From Maylandia zebra (taxonomy: Eukaryota > Chordata > Actinopteri > Cichliformes > Cichlidae), in NCBI RefSeq assembly GCF_041146795.1, contig NC_135185.1, forward strand, positions 12,683,529 to 12,747,528: DNA of 64,000 bases, given 5' to 3'. Every line of letters starts with the position of its first letter. The first letter of the stretch is position 1. Shown here in pieces: positions 12,760 through 24,448 of the stretch. The notes beneath the pieces are model-generated. The model had not been told where the DNA came from. It searched no databases and worked only from the letters and a program-made list of their open reading frames with translations. Both the position numbers and the translations under genes were made by a program.

Positions 12760-13010
12760 CCTCCTAGGACCTGGCGTCCACATATGTGGACATAACATTT
12801 TAGGTTATTTAGACTAAAATACTTTATAGACACCAAAACCGTTTTTTACCCCTAAAACTGGGTATGTATTTTTTCTGTGGATACTTGCTTTCAAAAATGA
12901 AGTTTTCAGCACTTCAACATTGGCTTCATTTTTCAGAGGTTGTGTCTCTGTAGGTTTGCAAAAATCTGACCAAAAACCAGAGTACTGAACAAATTAAAAA
13001 ATTGTCCTGA
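12760..13010. repeat. Possible piggyBac-like MITE left end
   Basis: A TTAA (12756-12759) is followed by CCTCCTAGGACCTGG, the kind of start seen in piggyBac-type MITEs, which insert at TTAA. A 16-bp perfect palindrome, GTCCACATATGTGGAC, sits at 12776-12791. No matching right end was found, so this is a truncated copy or a different repeat class. Confidence 0.35.
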
Positions 13011-14640
13011 TCTTCACTGCAGTTATTTAGGAACAAGAGCAAAAACTAGTAGAGGTAAATCCCCTGTGGACCATGAAATATAAAAAAGTAATAAGGTAGT
13101 CCGTCGTATTTGCTGAGATATTTGAGAGTGGCACAGCGTGGTGGACCAAGTGAGGGCGTATTAACCCAAAGGTGCAGATACATGCAGCTAAAATTATTAT
13201 TTTAATCTTGTAGGCGGTAAAGGAAATGTTTACAGACACATAGCCTTGTTGTATAACCACACATGATATACCACAGTGACCCCATACCCATTTTTTTTCA
13301 TCACTAAATTGTCCATTCCCAATCCCCCCATCGCCAACCCAATATTCTGTTTATATAAATATCCTCTACCCCTCCAGCTACCACATCCCTCCACGACCTA
13401 GAGGACATGACCTAAATGGGTGGACTTAGTAATGGTCTCTATGCCCCACAGCATCTTGTTGTCATGACAGCAGAATGGTTGTGACTATCGGGGTGCGTCT
13501 GCCTGCTGAACTGATTGAGGCAATTGATATAAAAGCAGAAGAAGGGAGGGGTGAAAAGAGGTGCGATGGCACCAGTGGGTTTCAAGAGAGAAAATGAAAC
13601 AAGTGAGGTGAAGACTAAATCATTGAGAAGCATTTCCCTGCAGCATAGCAAGACAGAAAGAAAGAGGAACAGACACAGGGAGTGAAAATGAAAACGTGAG
13701 AAAAGGGGACAAAGTTGGAACCTTGAGCAGATGAACAAAGTGGCCTGGCACCACTGTGAACTAAGAGACTTTAGAAAGCAAAGGGGAAAGATAAAGAGAG
13801 ATATTTAAAATAGAAATAGATGATTTTGAATGAAACGGAGAACGGTAGATGGTTACAGGGGAGAAAATAGCATGAAAAAAAGAAAGAAGTGAAAAGAGAG
13901 AAAAAGCCAGGGGGCTAATGGGCTTGTGGCTAATCAATCCTGAGTGATGGCCACTTTAGAGAGAGCCAAGCTGACAGATGGAGACCATCCCTCTGCTTTA
14001 ACTCTCCCCTGACTCCTAACTCACCACACCAGGGCACATCAGAACCCCCCAACCCTAACAAGCCTCACCCACCCAGAAGGCATGTAACATCACGCAAATT
14101 CAACACACATACGGCGGCGCACTCGGCCCAGCCAGCGTCTGTCAGATCAGCCGATCCATTTAATGTGTGAGAAATGGCCATAAAAGAATCCTTACTGTTA
14201 TTCCTGATGTGGATGAGTTTGAATCAGTGCAGCATCAGTTGTCAATTGATTCTCCATAACAACTGATTGGGCTAAATGAGCACTGGGAATCGATCGCTGG
14301 CGACAGGAGGAGGGTATGGTAAATGAGTTATTACTCATGTGGCCAGGCACGTGGTACTTTTATACACTTGTTCTCAGTGAGCAGAAAAAGAGACAAGAGT
14401 GTTCCCATTTATTCAAGACTACTGTGTAAATCAGTCACGTGCTACCACAGCAAGAAAGACGCATATTTTCCACATCGCTGTGCAAACCCACAGCATGTGG
14501 ACAGACATGGATAGCGGTATAATGAGTGGAAAAAAAGGGAAAATGGATGTTATTTAAAGATCCCCGGGATGCTGCGGTTCTTTGTAAATGCACAAGGTTT
14601 GTGGAAGGTCAACCAATAATACTTAAGAGTATTTTATACT
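13011..14640. other. Non-coding stretch with a purine-rich tract
   Basis: No gene seen. About 13530-13920 is strongly A/G-rich on the + strand (repeated GAAAG, AGAGAGA and GAAAATG words), which makes long spurious frames on the minus strand. The rest has no recognised repeat. Confidence 0.45.
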
Positions 14641-15060
14641 ATGATATTCAAACTGGTGCTGAAAAATGAAGCCAACATGGAAGGGCCAAAAACTGCTTTT
14701 CATCTATTGGCTTCAAAAGTGAGTCAATCTTCAGACTGTTGTGTTTAAATGAGAAATAAACATGTATCACAGCCTGATACAACACAAAAAACAAAAAGTT
14801 TTGCTCTCTAGCCAACACTCTCATTCATAACTGTTTAAATTGTACTAAGAGTCATGCAATATAGGCTTGTGGCCACTTTGGTTTCAACACAGGCAGCTGT
14901 CTGTAAGACCTCATTTCCGCTAAATTGACTGAAACTGACATCTTGACTGTCTTTGCGGTCTCTTATAAGACCCTAGGATACATACAAAACCCGAGGACTA
15001 TGACAGTGACTTCACAGTGGCTATAGCCATCTTTTATATACAGATGTACCATATGATGGA
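14640..15060. repeat. Fragments of a teleost interspersed repeat
   Basis: 'gaaaaatgaagccaacatgg', 'ccaaaaactgcttttcatc' and 'agccatcttttatatacaga' are words I associate with one common fish repeat family. They occur here in the expected order but diverged. Coding potential and termini are absent. Confidence 0.45.
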
Positions 15061-15180
15061 GAAGACAACTTTGCACACTTTTACTGTCCCTTATAAAAAC
15101 ACAGCAGTTCAGAGCACAACTGCCAATGAAATATTTCAATTTAATCCACAGCATCAAAAGTATTGCTTCATCATTAGAAG

Positions 15181-15885
15181 TTGTTCACAATCCCGTCCTT
15201 AAACCAAGCCAGAGCCCAAAGCAGTGCCAAACAAGAAAGCAGCGTCATAAATTGCACTCTGCTGGCCCCGATAAAAAAAAGATTAAAGGGAAAAGAAGAG
15301 CAATCCAGCGACAGGCTGCTTGGACAAGGGTTGGATGAAGGGCTGCTATCAACTCCTGAAAGACAGCAGGAGGGAGGGAGGATTAGGGGGACAGTGCTGA
15401 GGCCTCCACTGATAGATATTCAGCAGACAGTCGCTTTCTGTCCTCACTATCAGCAGGGATGTTGCCACTGGGTCATGCTCCCAGGCACACAAGCTTCTTA
15501 TGCATCGGTGTCAACAGCTGCAAGACTCCAGTTGCTACTGTCTGCTCGTTTGCAACTGCATATACATTCATTTCTGAACATATGCATGTGCCACTCACAT
15601 TTTTGCTCCCTGTACCAAATCATACAATCCAGCGCACTGTCTGGTCTGTCCTTAGCCAGTCCTTTCGCCGGGGAACAGCTCTGTTTTCCTCACCCAGCTG
15701 TCACGTCAAAAGACAGCCAGTCAGTCAGCCGGCGAAGCAGCAACAGTATTCTTCCCCTAGACGAAGCTATGGCTCGGATCCTTTACTTCCTGAGCCATGG
15801 AAAAGGGTCAAAGCACAAGCCACAGATGGCAGAACTTGGGCCGTGCTTTGGAGAAATCCAACTCTGTTCAGAGCTGGAGAGCTAG
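15181..15885 (+). other. Longest open frame in the window (234 codons), unassigned
   Basis: This is the longest ATG-started frame in the window outside the marcksl1 exon 2 region. The translation is rich in Ser, Gln and Leu, has no signal peptide at its start and matches no family I recognise. A second + strand frame (15459-15932) overlaps it out of phase, which is typical of a local GC-rich, stop-poor patch rather than a gene. The ATG at 15181 has T at -3 (weak context), and there is no evident promoter or polyA signal. Confidence 0.12.
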
Positions 15886-16254
15886 AAGGTCAAAAAGGCA
15901 GAGAGAGGGGAAAAAGAAATGGATCTGGCTAGAAATGTGTGAGGAAACGGAGCAGAGACAGGCCGTTTGTTTCCACAACCCAGCGCTCACACACTGGAAC
16001 ACATCCATTAGGATTAGGCGAGAATCTTTATTGCTTTGCAGATCATGAGATATTCTTTCAAAGCATATTCATTTTCATGCGTATTCATAATTTTCAGGCT
16101 CAAGTTTTGACAGTGTTGACTTTGCAGTGATGTGTGGTACTAAGATCAAAACGTTCCTAGACTAGACATCTTTCTTAGCAATGAAAAGCACCTTTGAGGG
16201 GGGAAAAGCATCTAATCCACTGACATTTTTAAACTAAAGTCTGGCCTCTTTGCA

Positions 16255-16655
16255 CTGTGAGAAAATCACCTGCTGAGCTCGGTAATTGAACGTCTCTGTT
16301 CTTCTATTATTATCCTGGTTCACCTTCGAGACGCTGACATGCTTAATAATGAAGTCTTTGTTAATTAAGTCAGCTGATTAGGGACCTGATATATAATTAA
16401 ATTCTCAGAGAATAGTCGAGAGGAATATCTCAGTTTCATTGTTATCCCTTTTGGTCTTAATCTATGGCCCCTCGGTATCTGCTTGTTAAGTTTGAAGTAA
16501 GAGCCATTTCCGGAGCCAAAGACTCCTTCAGATCCCAAAAGTAAACAAACACCGAGGCACCGCTAAGGATTAAAAAGTGCCTTAATTCTTTCATCTCCAA
16601 CAGAGTGATTAGCGTAGCTGTTTTGCCAGGTGTTAGAATCAAGCACATCCAAGAA
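16255..16655. promoter_or_regulatory. Candidate conserved non-coding enhancer
   Basis: This repeat-free block is dense in developmental transcription-factor words: TTAATTAA at 16361, CAGCTG E-box at 16371 next to a GATTA, and forkhead-type GTAAACAAACA at 16541. Several further ATTA/TAAT cores and a TTAATAATGAAG cluster are present. No coding frame is convincing. The call is inference from composition alone, as conservation cannot be tested here. Confidence 0.3.
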
Positions 16656-17425
16656 AGGCAGGGTGCTGAGCCGTGTTAGCAGTAAGTTACCCTACTAGTC
16701 AAAAGTCTGGCCTGTCTCAAGCCTGTGTGAGTGAATTAAGCAATAAATTGGGGAAGTCATAAAAAAAAGTTTATACATTACTTTTCAGTGCCATCAGCTC
16801 CAAAACCTCACCTCTCCATGTTACAGTAAGTTCACATAAAAGTCTTTGGAATGAGGTGCATTTGGAAAACTTCACTGTTGGCATGAAGGGCAGCAGGAGG
16901 CGAATGATTCAACTGTGCTTTTAAAAAAGCTATAGGTTCACAAGGGCACTGGTATTGTTTGAATGAAGGATTTTCCACCTTTGTTTTAAAAAGTATTTCC
17001 CTCCAAATGAAAACAAAAACTATGTGAGGCTCTACCAAGAGGACGTCAAAATAACCCTAACTGCAATCTTGGCCAATAAGAAGCCTTCACACAATAACAC
17101 GGCACACAATCTGATAAAAATGGCATCCCACACACAGAGATGCCGTTTCTGACACTCTTTACCCTGGAAGGAGTTTTTTAAAAGCTAAAAAAAAGTTTGC
17201 ATGCGGACAAAAGTCATAAAAAAACTTTAACAAAATATCCGTGCACATCTGGGCGGGGACATAGTGAAAGGAAAAACGGAGAGAGCTCGGAGAAGCGTGA
17301 TTTCATGGTACATTTTGAAAATATGTTACTGTAACTTGACTCCATCCATTGGCTGGACTCCTCCAAAGTTAAATTTTCACTTCTGAAAGCACCATTACAA
17401 TTTATGTTGAGCGTGTACATGCAGC
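16656..17425. other. Non-coding stretch, nothing recognised
   Basis: Short frames on the minus strand only, without domains. 'ctactagtcaaaagtctggc' near 16693 faintly recalls Tc1-type ends but has no partner. Confidence 0.4.
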
Positions 17426-17429
17426 TTTT

Positions 17430-17640
17430 TGGCAGCACAGTGGTTCAGTGATTAGCACTGTTGCCTCACAGCAAGAGGGTATAGGGTTCAAACCCAGGCA
17501 GGGTTCTTCTGATGGTGCTTGTGTGGGTTGTCTCCAGGAGTTCCAATTAATCCTGCACCAAGCGTCTCACAAAGTCTCTTTCTCACTCTAATTGCTCGGT
17601 CACCCTGGAGTGAAACAGGACAGGACCTTCCTTGCGCGCA
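17430..17640 (+). mobile_element. tRNA-headed SINE-like repeat, degraded
   Basis: It starts with 'ggcagcacagtggttcagtg', followed by 'attagcactgttgcctcaca' and the B-box-like GGTTCAAACCC. This is the standard head of a widespread fish interspersed repeat. The following 'gtgtgggttgtctccaggag' and 'caccctggagtgaaacagg' parts are rearranged or diverged. Related copies lie at about 26.85 and 40.85 kb, and a tail-only copy at about 51.72 kb. Confidence 0.65.
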
Positions 17641-20600
17641 AGAAAAAACTGTCATTTAATTGTAACTAACTGCCAGTCATGTGACCAAGTGTATCTATTT
17701 AATAACAAATATCATAGCATTAAATTTATTAGGCTGTTATTATTAAACTATGTAACATAAATGGATGAAAATTTATATGTACATGCCAAATGTCATTTCT
17801 GAATGTCTGAATTAGTTACTGATTAGTCAGATACAATCTCTTTGTTTGCCCAAGATTGGTGGCACCTGCAGGTAAAGAGGGTCATTAATTACAGAACTGC
17901 CAGTTGTAGTGCCATCTCCCCATGAGACCGATTATACCAAAGTTTATCTTTAAAGTCAGAGTCCATGCAGGAGTACAAAAGATATCAGCTTACACTAATA
18001 AATGACGCTGACTGTGACAAATGAGGTAATCATTAAAGACTAAGAAAGAAAAAATCTGATTAGTCAAGTGCTAATGCTTGACAAACACCCTTTTCGTCAC
18101 ACTCTCTAATGTTGCTCACTGAAAAATGATGCCGGGTGGTAGAAGGCGGTGTGGAGAACAGGTGACAACACTGCCTGGCCCCTCCCTTAGATGGCCAGTC
18201 AGGCTCAGTTTACTGAAGAAAGTCACACAGCAGATGGTGTCCAAGGAAGTGAATTAGCACCGAGATGCCTCGTCCACATGCACCAGATGGGGGTAGAAGG
18301 AGAGACAAAGAAACTGGGGGAGAAAAACAATGGCATAAAGGCAGCGAGGGGTAGGGGGATGGGGCAGTGAGGATTTCTTCTGGGCTCATTTGTTTGTTTG
18401 CTTGTGGGTGTTTTAGCCTTTGTTGGGCCAATGCAGAGCTTGGCCAAGTTCACGAGCCTGTCAACTGTGATTACACCCATTCGGGGACTCATTTAGAGTC
18501 CAGATCTCATGTGTGACACCTCTCATTTTCATGGTAATGTTACATGTGTTGTGCAAAGCAAAGCTGGTCAAACATGCTAAACTGTGTTTTGTTTTCTGGT
18601 TGAAAAGGTGGAGATACCGCTGGCACTCAGGGAGAGGGTGCCTCATGTGAGTAAGAAATAACAACCGCACTGGTGTTCGCCCAAAACTTGTTTCTAATAT
18701 CACGTTTTTCCCCTCTGATCCCACTTTGCAAACTTTCTTGTCCTGTGGGGGTTCTTGAAGGCTCAGAGTGACCCTAGCGCCCAGATACTTGATACATAAA
18801 CATTATACGAGTAGCAGATTGCTATTTAGAAAAACAGAAATAAGTGCAGTCCTTTGCGTTGGAGCTGGGGAGAAACAGCCATGTTTTGGTCAAGGTAATC
18901 CCACAGTGTGAGTGCTTCAGGAATGGGCTCAGGAATGTTAATAAGAGAGAAAAAGGGCAACATGATTTAAATGCCACACAGATGTGGCCTATCGGTGATG
19001 CAATCTTGCAAGGAAATGAGTTGTAGTGCTCTCAACCGGAGGGCTGTGTTGGAAGCTGTTCACTCTGTGTCCTGACTGTACACAAGGCTGTGAATGGAAA
19101 TGTCAGAATAAAGTTGTTCTGTAACCCAACTCTGAAAATGTCCCAGGCTATCTTGTTTTTCAATCTCGCTCTCTGTCCACACCCCTCCACAGCCCATCTG
19201 GCTGTGATTATTGGCCGTGGCCTAATCCTGCACCGTGTCCCTTTTTCACACAATGGGGAGGGCCAGTTCTCTATTGTGTCACTCATCCCTCTTCTTCTAC
19301 CTCTTTTCTTTGCTCGCTCCCCTCCCACCCATCCACCTCGCCCTTTCTCCATCTTTCTTTTTCGATCTCTGTCTGTTTTAACTCTTGTTCCTTTTCTCCT
19401 CTTTGCCTGACTGCTGCTGCATCTGTCACTAGCCGAGCGGCAAGCGTCTGTGTGGCCCTCTGCCAATGCTGACAGCTGGGAGAGAGAAAGAGGGGAAAAT
19501 AAATGGCGGCGGGGAGAAAGGGAGGGAGGGAGAGCAGAGTGGGGGTCAATACATATCAACACAAGTCAAAAATTCCAATATCACCTTTCTGACTGCGCAC
19601 AACATTGCAGAAGTTGCAAAAGAAATCAATAATAGTGACAGATAAATAACATTAAGGAGTGGAGCAGCAACACGCAGCAACTGCATGAGCAAGTGTGTGC
19701 CAGGCAACCTTTTGTCCTTTCGCTTTTGAGAGATTACTTTTACTTCTTTTCTGTTTTTCACAGTATTCAGTTCCTTTGCCTTTGGCCACACTGGAAGTGG
19801 TTTAAAGAAGTCATATGACCCTCCGTCCCTTTCCCTGCCTTCTTTTGGCAGGCGGCCCTGTTTCATGACACTCGAAGAGCTGGTCAAGTGTCTCTGACTC
19901 CACTGTTCTATTTTATTGACCTTTGTTTGTTTACAGGAAGAATAAAATAATCACCGGATGGATTTTGTGTCCAAAACTACAGCATAAGCCTTGCATTTAA
20001 GTCATTATCCCCCAAAACAAGTCCCTCCAATTAAACGACATGTACTGCTGGCATTTTTCCAGAAGCATTTGCATATTTAGTATTAAATGGTAATAATTTA
20101 GATTCAGGTGTAGAAATCATGTGAACCAGCTGTTTGCATCTTCTTGGCTCATTTTCAGGGCATGGTGCTACAGTTTACTGCTTCACATGAAGAACCAAAA
20201 ACATGAAAATAGACAACCACTCACTGCTAGTAGTGGTTGATGCTGCAATTTAGGGCCAGAATTGCAGATACCAATTCAGTACTTTCAAATAATAAAAAGC
20301 ATTATTCTTATTCTCAGAGAATATCTTCAGAGAGGTCAATCTTTGGATCTCTGTAACATTGACCTCTACCTCTGTGCTTGGGCTCTGGGTGTGTCTAAGG
20401 GATTTACTTCCTCATCAGTTCGTTTCTTTTTGCTGCTGAGTCATGTGACTGCAGGACAACTAAACACATCAGAGCGTGAAAGAGGGGGCGGAGCAAAGTG
20501 TGCATGCAAATGTATGGTTGTCATGGATGTATAAACATGTGCATTTTATTTGAAATTAATAGCTGTGTTTCCATGTGTGTGTTGAATAACTCAGTACTGG

Positions 20601-21855
20601 TTGCAGACTTATAGACGTGCACCCATTTTTGGGGAGGGCTGTGTTTTCCTGAGAGGACAGTCTTCATTACATGGAGTGGTTTGCAAGAGAAGTCCCAAGA
20701 TGCATTGCTTCACTCAACATTCTGCTGAAAGACAGACTGCAGCAGGTTCGGGTGGGCTTTCGGGTGGTCTGACCCAAAGTATCAAGTAGCAAGACTTTGA
20801 TGCTGAGCTACAATATATGTTTACATAGCTAATACGGCAAAACGAGAGTTGGTATTAAATTTAAACAGTTGTGAGAAAAACTGCAGCTAATACAAATTTA
20901 CAGTGTTGTAAAGTAGAGCCCCAGCGTGCTAAGCCTTCAAAGGCAGCAGATTAGTACATCGCCCACTCTCCTGATGCGGCATCGCTCGTGTGTTTGTATT
21001 TAATCCCGCGTACGACGTCAAGGGGAACACACTGGGTGACCCATCTTGTAAATATTTTGCAGTGTGTTTATTTGGCAGCACAAAAGTACTCTCTCCCTCC
21101 TCTGCCTGCAGTTTAAAAACAACACTGGCATGTTTATAATATATACATACCAATATACGAGAGCACTAGTGGAAAAATATTTCTGTATTTGCCATGCAGG
21201 AATCTCAGGAATCACATGGTTCCTTCCTTCCTGAGATAACAGAGGAGAGCACTGCAGAGGGGATATGGGAGTTTGGAGGATGGGATGAAACCAGAATGCA
21301 CTATTCCAGCAATGAAGAAGGATCGTTGTTGCACTTTTTAATACTGTGTGGTGAAAATAAATATGCTGCGGGGGGAGAATGGAAGAGATTTATCGGAAAG
21401 ATAAGCAGCAGATTGTGAAGGAAGAAAGAAATTAGGAAAAAAAGAAGAGTCTGGGATTTGTTTCCACTGAGGTTCTCCAACATACAAGACAAGCAATAAC
21501 ACTCAAGAGAGATGAAGCTTTCCCTGCGCAGAATACTAAACGGTTCACTCACACTCAGGAATGAGCAGACTGTAGTAAGTCTGATTAAATGGTGGGGGAG
21601 GCAGGCAAGCAGAGAGCGAAAAAGAGAGAGAGAAAAGGAGTAAATCTCCATTTTTTTTCCATCTGGAGAATGTATGTCAGTAGGCTGCACTATCTGCCTG
21701 GCCCACATCTCTCGCTTCCACTTTCTAAGCCTTTGGGAGAAAGACTGATTCAGTGCAGTGAAGTACAGTAGTCTGTTGCCAATGCAGTCAATTCATATTC
21801 AGAGTGCGTACTCCACACTGTTGCACAGCTCACACTGCACGCTCACATCGACTGG
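17641..21855. other. Non-coding stretch with a pyrimidine/purine-biased segment
   Basis: No exon recognised. On the + strand about 19280-19420 is C/T-rich and about 19480-19550 is G/A-rich. The opposite strand therefore reads as a basic, Lys/Arg-rich frame (19032-19562) that I regard as spurious. The neighbouring 19090-19290 (ATTATTGG, ACAATGG, CTATTGT words) is repeat-free and could be regulatory. Confidence 0.4.
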
Positions 21856-21859
21856 CTAA

Positions 21860-22130
21860 TGGATGGATTTGAAGAGGTCTCTCTGGGCACCACTTGGGCT
21901 CCATGGTACCAAATGGGCCTACCTGAGCATTTTTCTGGCCATGTCCATCCCATTATGACCATAGTGTACCTGTCACCTGACAACACAAATCTGGAGAAAC
22001 TGTGTGATGCTCTCATGTCCATACAGAGAAAATCTCTGAGAAATGGTTCCAGCATCTTGTTCCTTCTGTGCCATGAGGAATTAAGGCAGTTCTAAAGGCA
22101 AAAGCATCAACCTTACTGGATAACCCAGTC
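21860..22130 (+). mobile_element. Tc1/mariner transposase C-terminal relic
   Basis: Translated words match the fish Tc1 transposase in order: GLPEHFSGHVHPIMT (family form 'GLEHFSGHVHP'), then LCDALMSIQRKS, then after frameshifts CHEELRQF (family form 'P.RIKAVLKAKG'). The section carrying the second and third catalytic acidic residues is deleted, with one end of the deletion near PDNTN. The copy has several frame breaks and no terminal repeats recognised beside it. It is an inactive remnant. Confidence 0.75.
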
Positions 22131-22639
22131 TACATCCTGAGCCACATCCACCCACAGCCAAGTACCAGGTTCCCACAGTTTGGCCCATTCTTAGTGCCTG
22201 CCCCGTCAAATTAAAAGCTCAGTTTTTCTGTCTGCTAGTTACTGAAAACTGAAGGAATTCTGAAATCCAAGTTCTGGTTTCTTTAACATACTGGCCCCAA
22301 CTTAAGGGCATTCTTTTACTTTTTATGTCTTTTGCTCGAGCACACAGTTGAGGGACTGCAACACATTAACAGGTCATTGAATCAGGACTCAGTAATGCTC
22401 TGTCTCTTTTCCTGACCAGCAGCAGTTACTGGGTTACTCTAACAACAAGGAGCTAGTAAGTAATATATAGAAAGCCATGCAAGCATTATTTATGCTAAGA
22501 CAACAAAATTTCCTTCACTTTTAATTTTTATTCCCAGACTGTTCCAAACCCTTGAGCAGATTTCAAAGCGGATATTGAAAAACAAGGAGCATCCTGTTGT
22601 ACACTGACACTGGAGCCAGAGGGGACATTCATCCCCACT

Positions 22640-22875
22640 TCATAGATTCAGAGATGGGACGCCACTCCTCGTTACCACCAATTATCCGGCCGTCTGTGCG
22701 ATCAATGAGACCTTGGAATGTATTTCCTCAATAGGTAATGAAATTTAAAACTTTTTAGATTATCAACAGCACTTGGGGGAATATCCCCCCAGCACAAACA
22801 CAATTACCGGCATATGCGCACGCTCCCCGCCCCCAGACCTCCCCGTTATCTCAAATTGAATTAGAACTTTAATGA
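22640..22875. promoter_or_regulatory. Candidate conserved non-coding element
   Basis: This repeat-free block of mixed composition contains 'ccaccaattatccggccg', 'atttcctcaataggtaatga' and 'ggcatatgcgcacgctcccc', with CpG retained in an otherwise CpG-poor region. It has no reading frame. Assignment as regulatory DNA is inference only. Confidence 0.25.
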
Positions 22876-23640
22876 AGAAGTTATTTACCTCTAGTCTGTC
22901 TAACCCTGAGAAAGCCAGGCAAAGACAAAGCAGACGTAAAGATGCACCACAGCCTCTTGACTTATCTTAGTTCCTGTGTGTGAATGTTTAACAGACTCTG
23001 GTGATGAGGAGCTATGCTTATGCGTCTGAGAAATGTGCTCACATTCTGTTTCCTGTGTTGTGGTTCCAATGCCAACAGCTGTAGGGGAAGTCAGAGGGTG
23101 TTTGTGGCTTCGGCACTTGTCTGTGTATATATACACAACCTGCATGTGTGTGAGCGTACGTGGCCTGTTCCTCCACCTCCCTGCTGGGGCTGTTCTGTTT
23201 CCTGGTTGCAGGTGCTGCTGTGAGATCACTTCCTGCCGACTCCCTGTTGTGTGCGTATTCATGGGCTCCAGCCATTTCCTGTCCGCAGGGAAGAGGAAAC
23301 TATAGGAAACAGGATGAGCATCCAGGGCGGGAAGGGTCACAAAGAGCTGGGTGAGGTGGAAGAAGGGGGTGATGACCCAGGAAATAGTGGAGAGGACCTC
23401 AGATAAGTGGCGAGACCCAATCAGGGCTTGTTTGCATAAGAGTGAATATGTTATTTTCAAATAGTTTAACACAAAGGCTTAAATGAAGGTGACCTAACCA
23501 CGTACTGTGCCACGTAGTGTGCAACACAGTTTTTATTTGGTCCCAATGTCTATGTCCAGGTAGATAAAAAACATTAAATGTGTCTTTAACTGCATGCTTA
23601 CGTGATGATTTCATTTCTACGAAGAGCTATTAGCTGGAGA
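22876..23640. other. Non-coding stretch, nothing recognised
   Basis: A 190-codon minus-strand frame (22900-23472) overlaps several + strand frames. Its translation is His/Thr/Ser-rich without any domain, so I do not call a gene. Confidence 0.4.
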
Positions 23641-24100
23641 TTTGAAATATCTCAGTATAGTGTGCAGTGTATCCTTTTAAAAATTGAGGAGACTGGACAA
23701 ATGAAGCTGCAGGCCTAAGCAAAAACTACTGATAACAGATGAAGAGCATAGTTCATCTGAAAGTCATGTTCTTATGAAATGTTGGAAAAGAAAAAGTGAG
23801 CAAAGATCTAACACAGAATCTGACAGATGGATATGGCCCTTCATCTACTTACAAGAAATTACAAGAAAGCTGCCTAAGAGAGTTCAACACAACTGAAGAA
23901 TAAAGGTGGTCGTTCCAAATACTGACTTTTAACCAAGCTCATTAGAATTGTGCAAACTCAGTTTTTGCCTTCTATACTTTATTTCCTTTTTTTCATTTTT
24001 TATAATATGTTTCACTAAATCACTGAATTTATTTCATATTATCCAAGCAAAATATAATGTGAGGTTGGGCGGCTTGAGACTTTTGCACCGTACTGTGTAC
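23640..24100 (+). mobile_element. Tc1-like element, right-end remnant
   Basis: The right end 'gagacttttgcaccgtactg' is close to the familiar fish Tc1 terminus (TTTTGCACAGTACTGT). Just inside, 'aataaaggtggtcgttccaa' is also typical of the region between transposase and right terminal repeat. No transposase frame survives and the left terminal repeat is not recognisable. Confidence 0.55.
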
Positions 24101-24351
24101 CTTTCTTACTGAATAAGGCCACTGGGTCCATGTTACATCAGCCAATAATAGCAAAACATTCAAATGTTCACTTTTCTTTCACCATTGCAGACACCAAGAG
24201 ATAATGACAATAAGTGCAATGATGAATCAGCACAGGACTTCTTGAATAACCAGAAATGACTGGAATCCTTTATGAACAGCCACAGTCTATAACCCCATCA
24301 GGATGAGTAAAGGTCATGAGGCAGGACGATGATGAAGTGAACCTTCCTGTT

Positions 24352-24448
24352 TGTTTCCCGTCATTAACTCTGTCATAAGATTTCCAACTGACACCAAACG
24401 TCTCTTCTTACCTGGAAGCTGTCAGTTGGAAACTGGTGACGGGGGACA
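24352..24448. repeat. Nested inverted repeat (hairpin-forming)
   Basis: The inner arms TTTCCAACTGACA (24381-24393) and TGTCAGTTGGAAA (24420-24432) are perfect 13-bp complements around a 26-nt loop. The outer arms (24352-24363 and 24437-24448, core CCCGTCA / TGACGGG) also pair, with G-T wobbles. A single transcript could fold into an interrupted stem. The origin is unknown: a small palindromic MITE or a structured RNA are both possible. Confidence 0.7.

Noticed and set aside
19032..19562. 176-codon basic minus-strand frame
   Set aside because: Caused by C/T-rich + strand sequence giving Lys/Arg/Glu codons; an overlapping second frame (19283-19549) exists and no domain is recognisable.
22900..23472. 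190-codon minus-strand frame
   Set aside because: No family resemblance, His/Thr/Ser-rich low-information text, and overlapped by several frames on the other strand.
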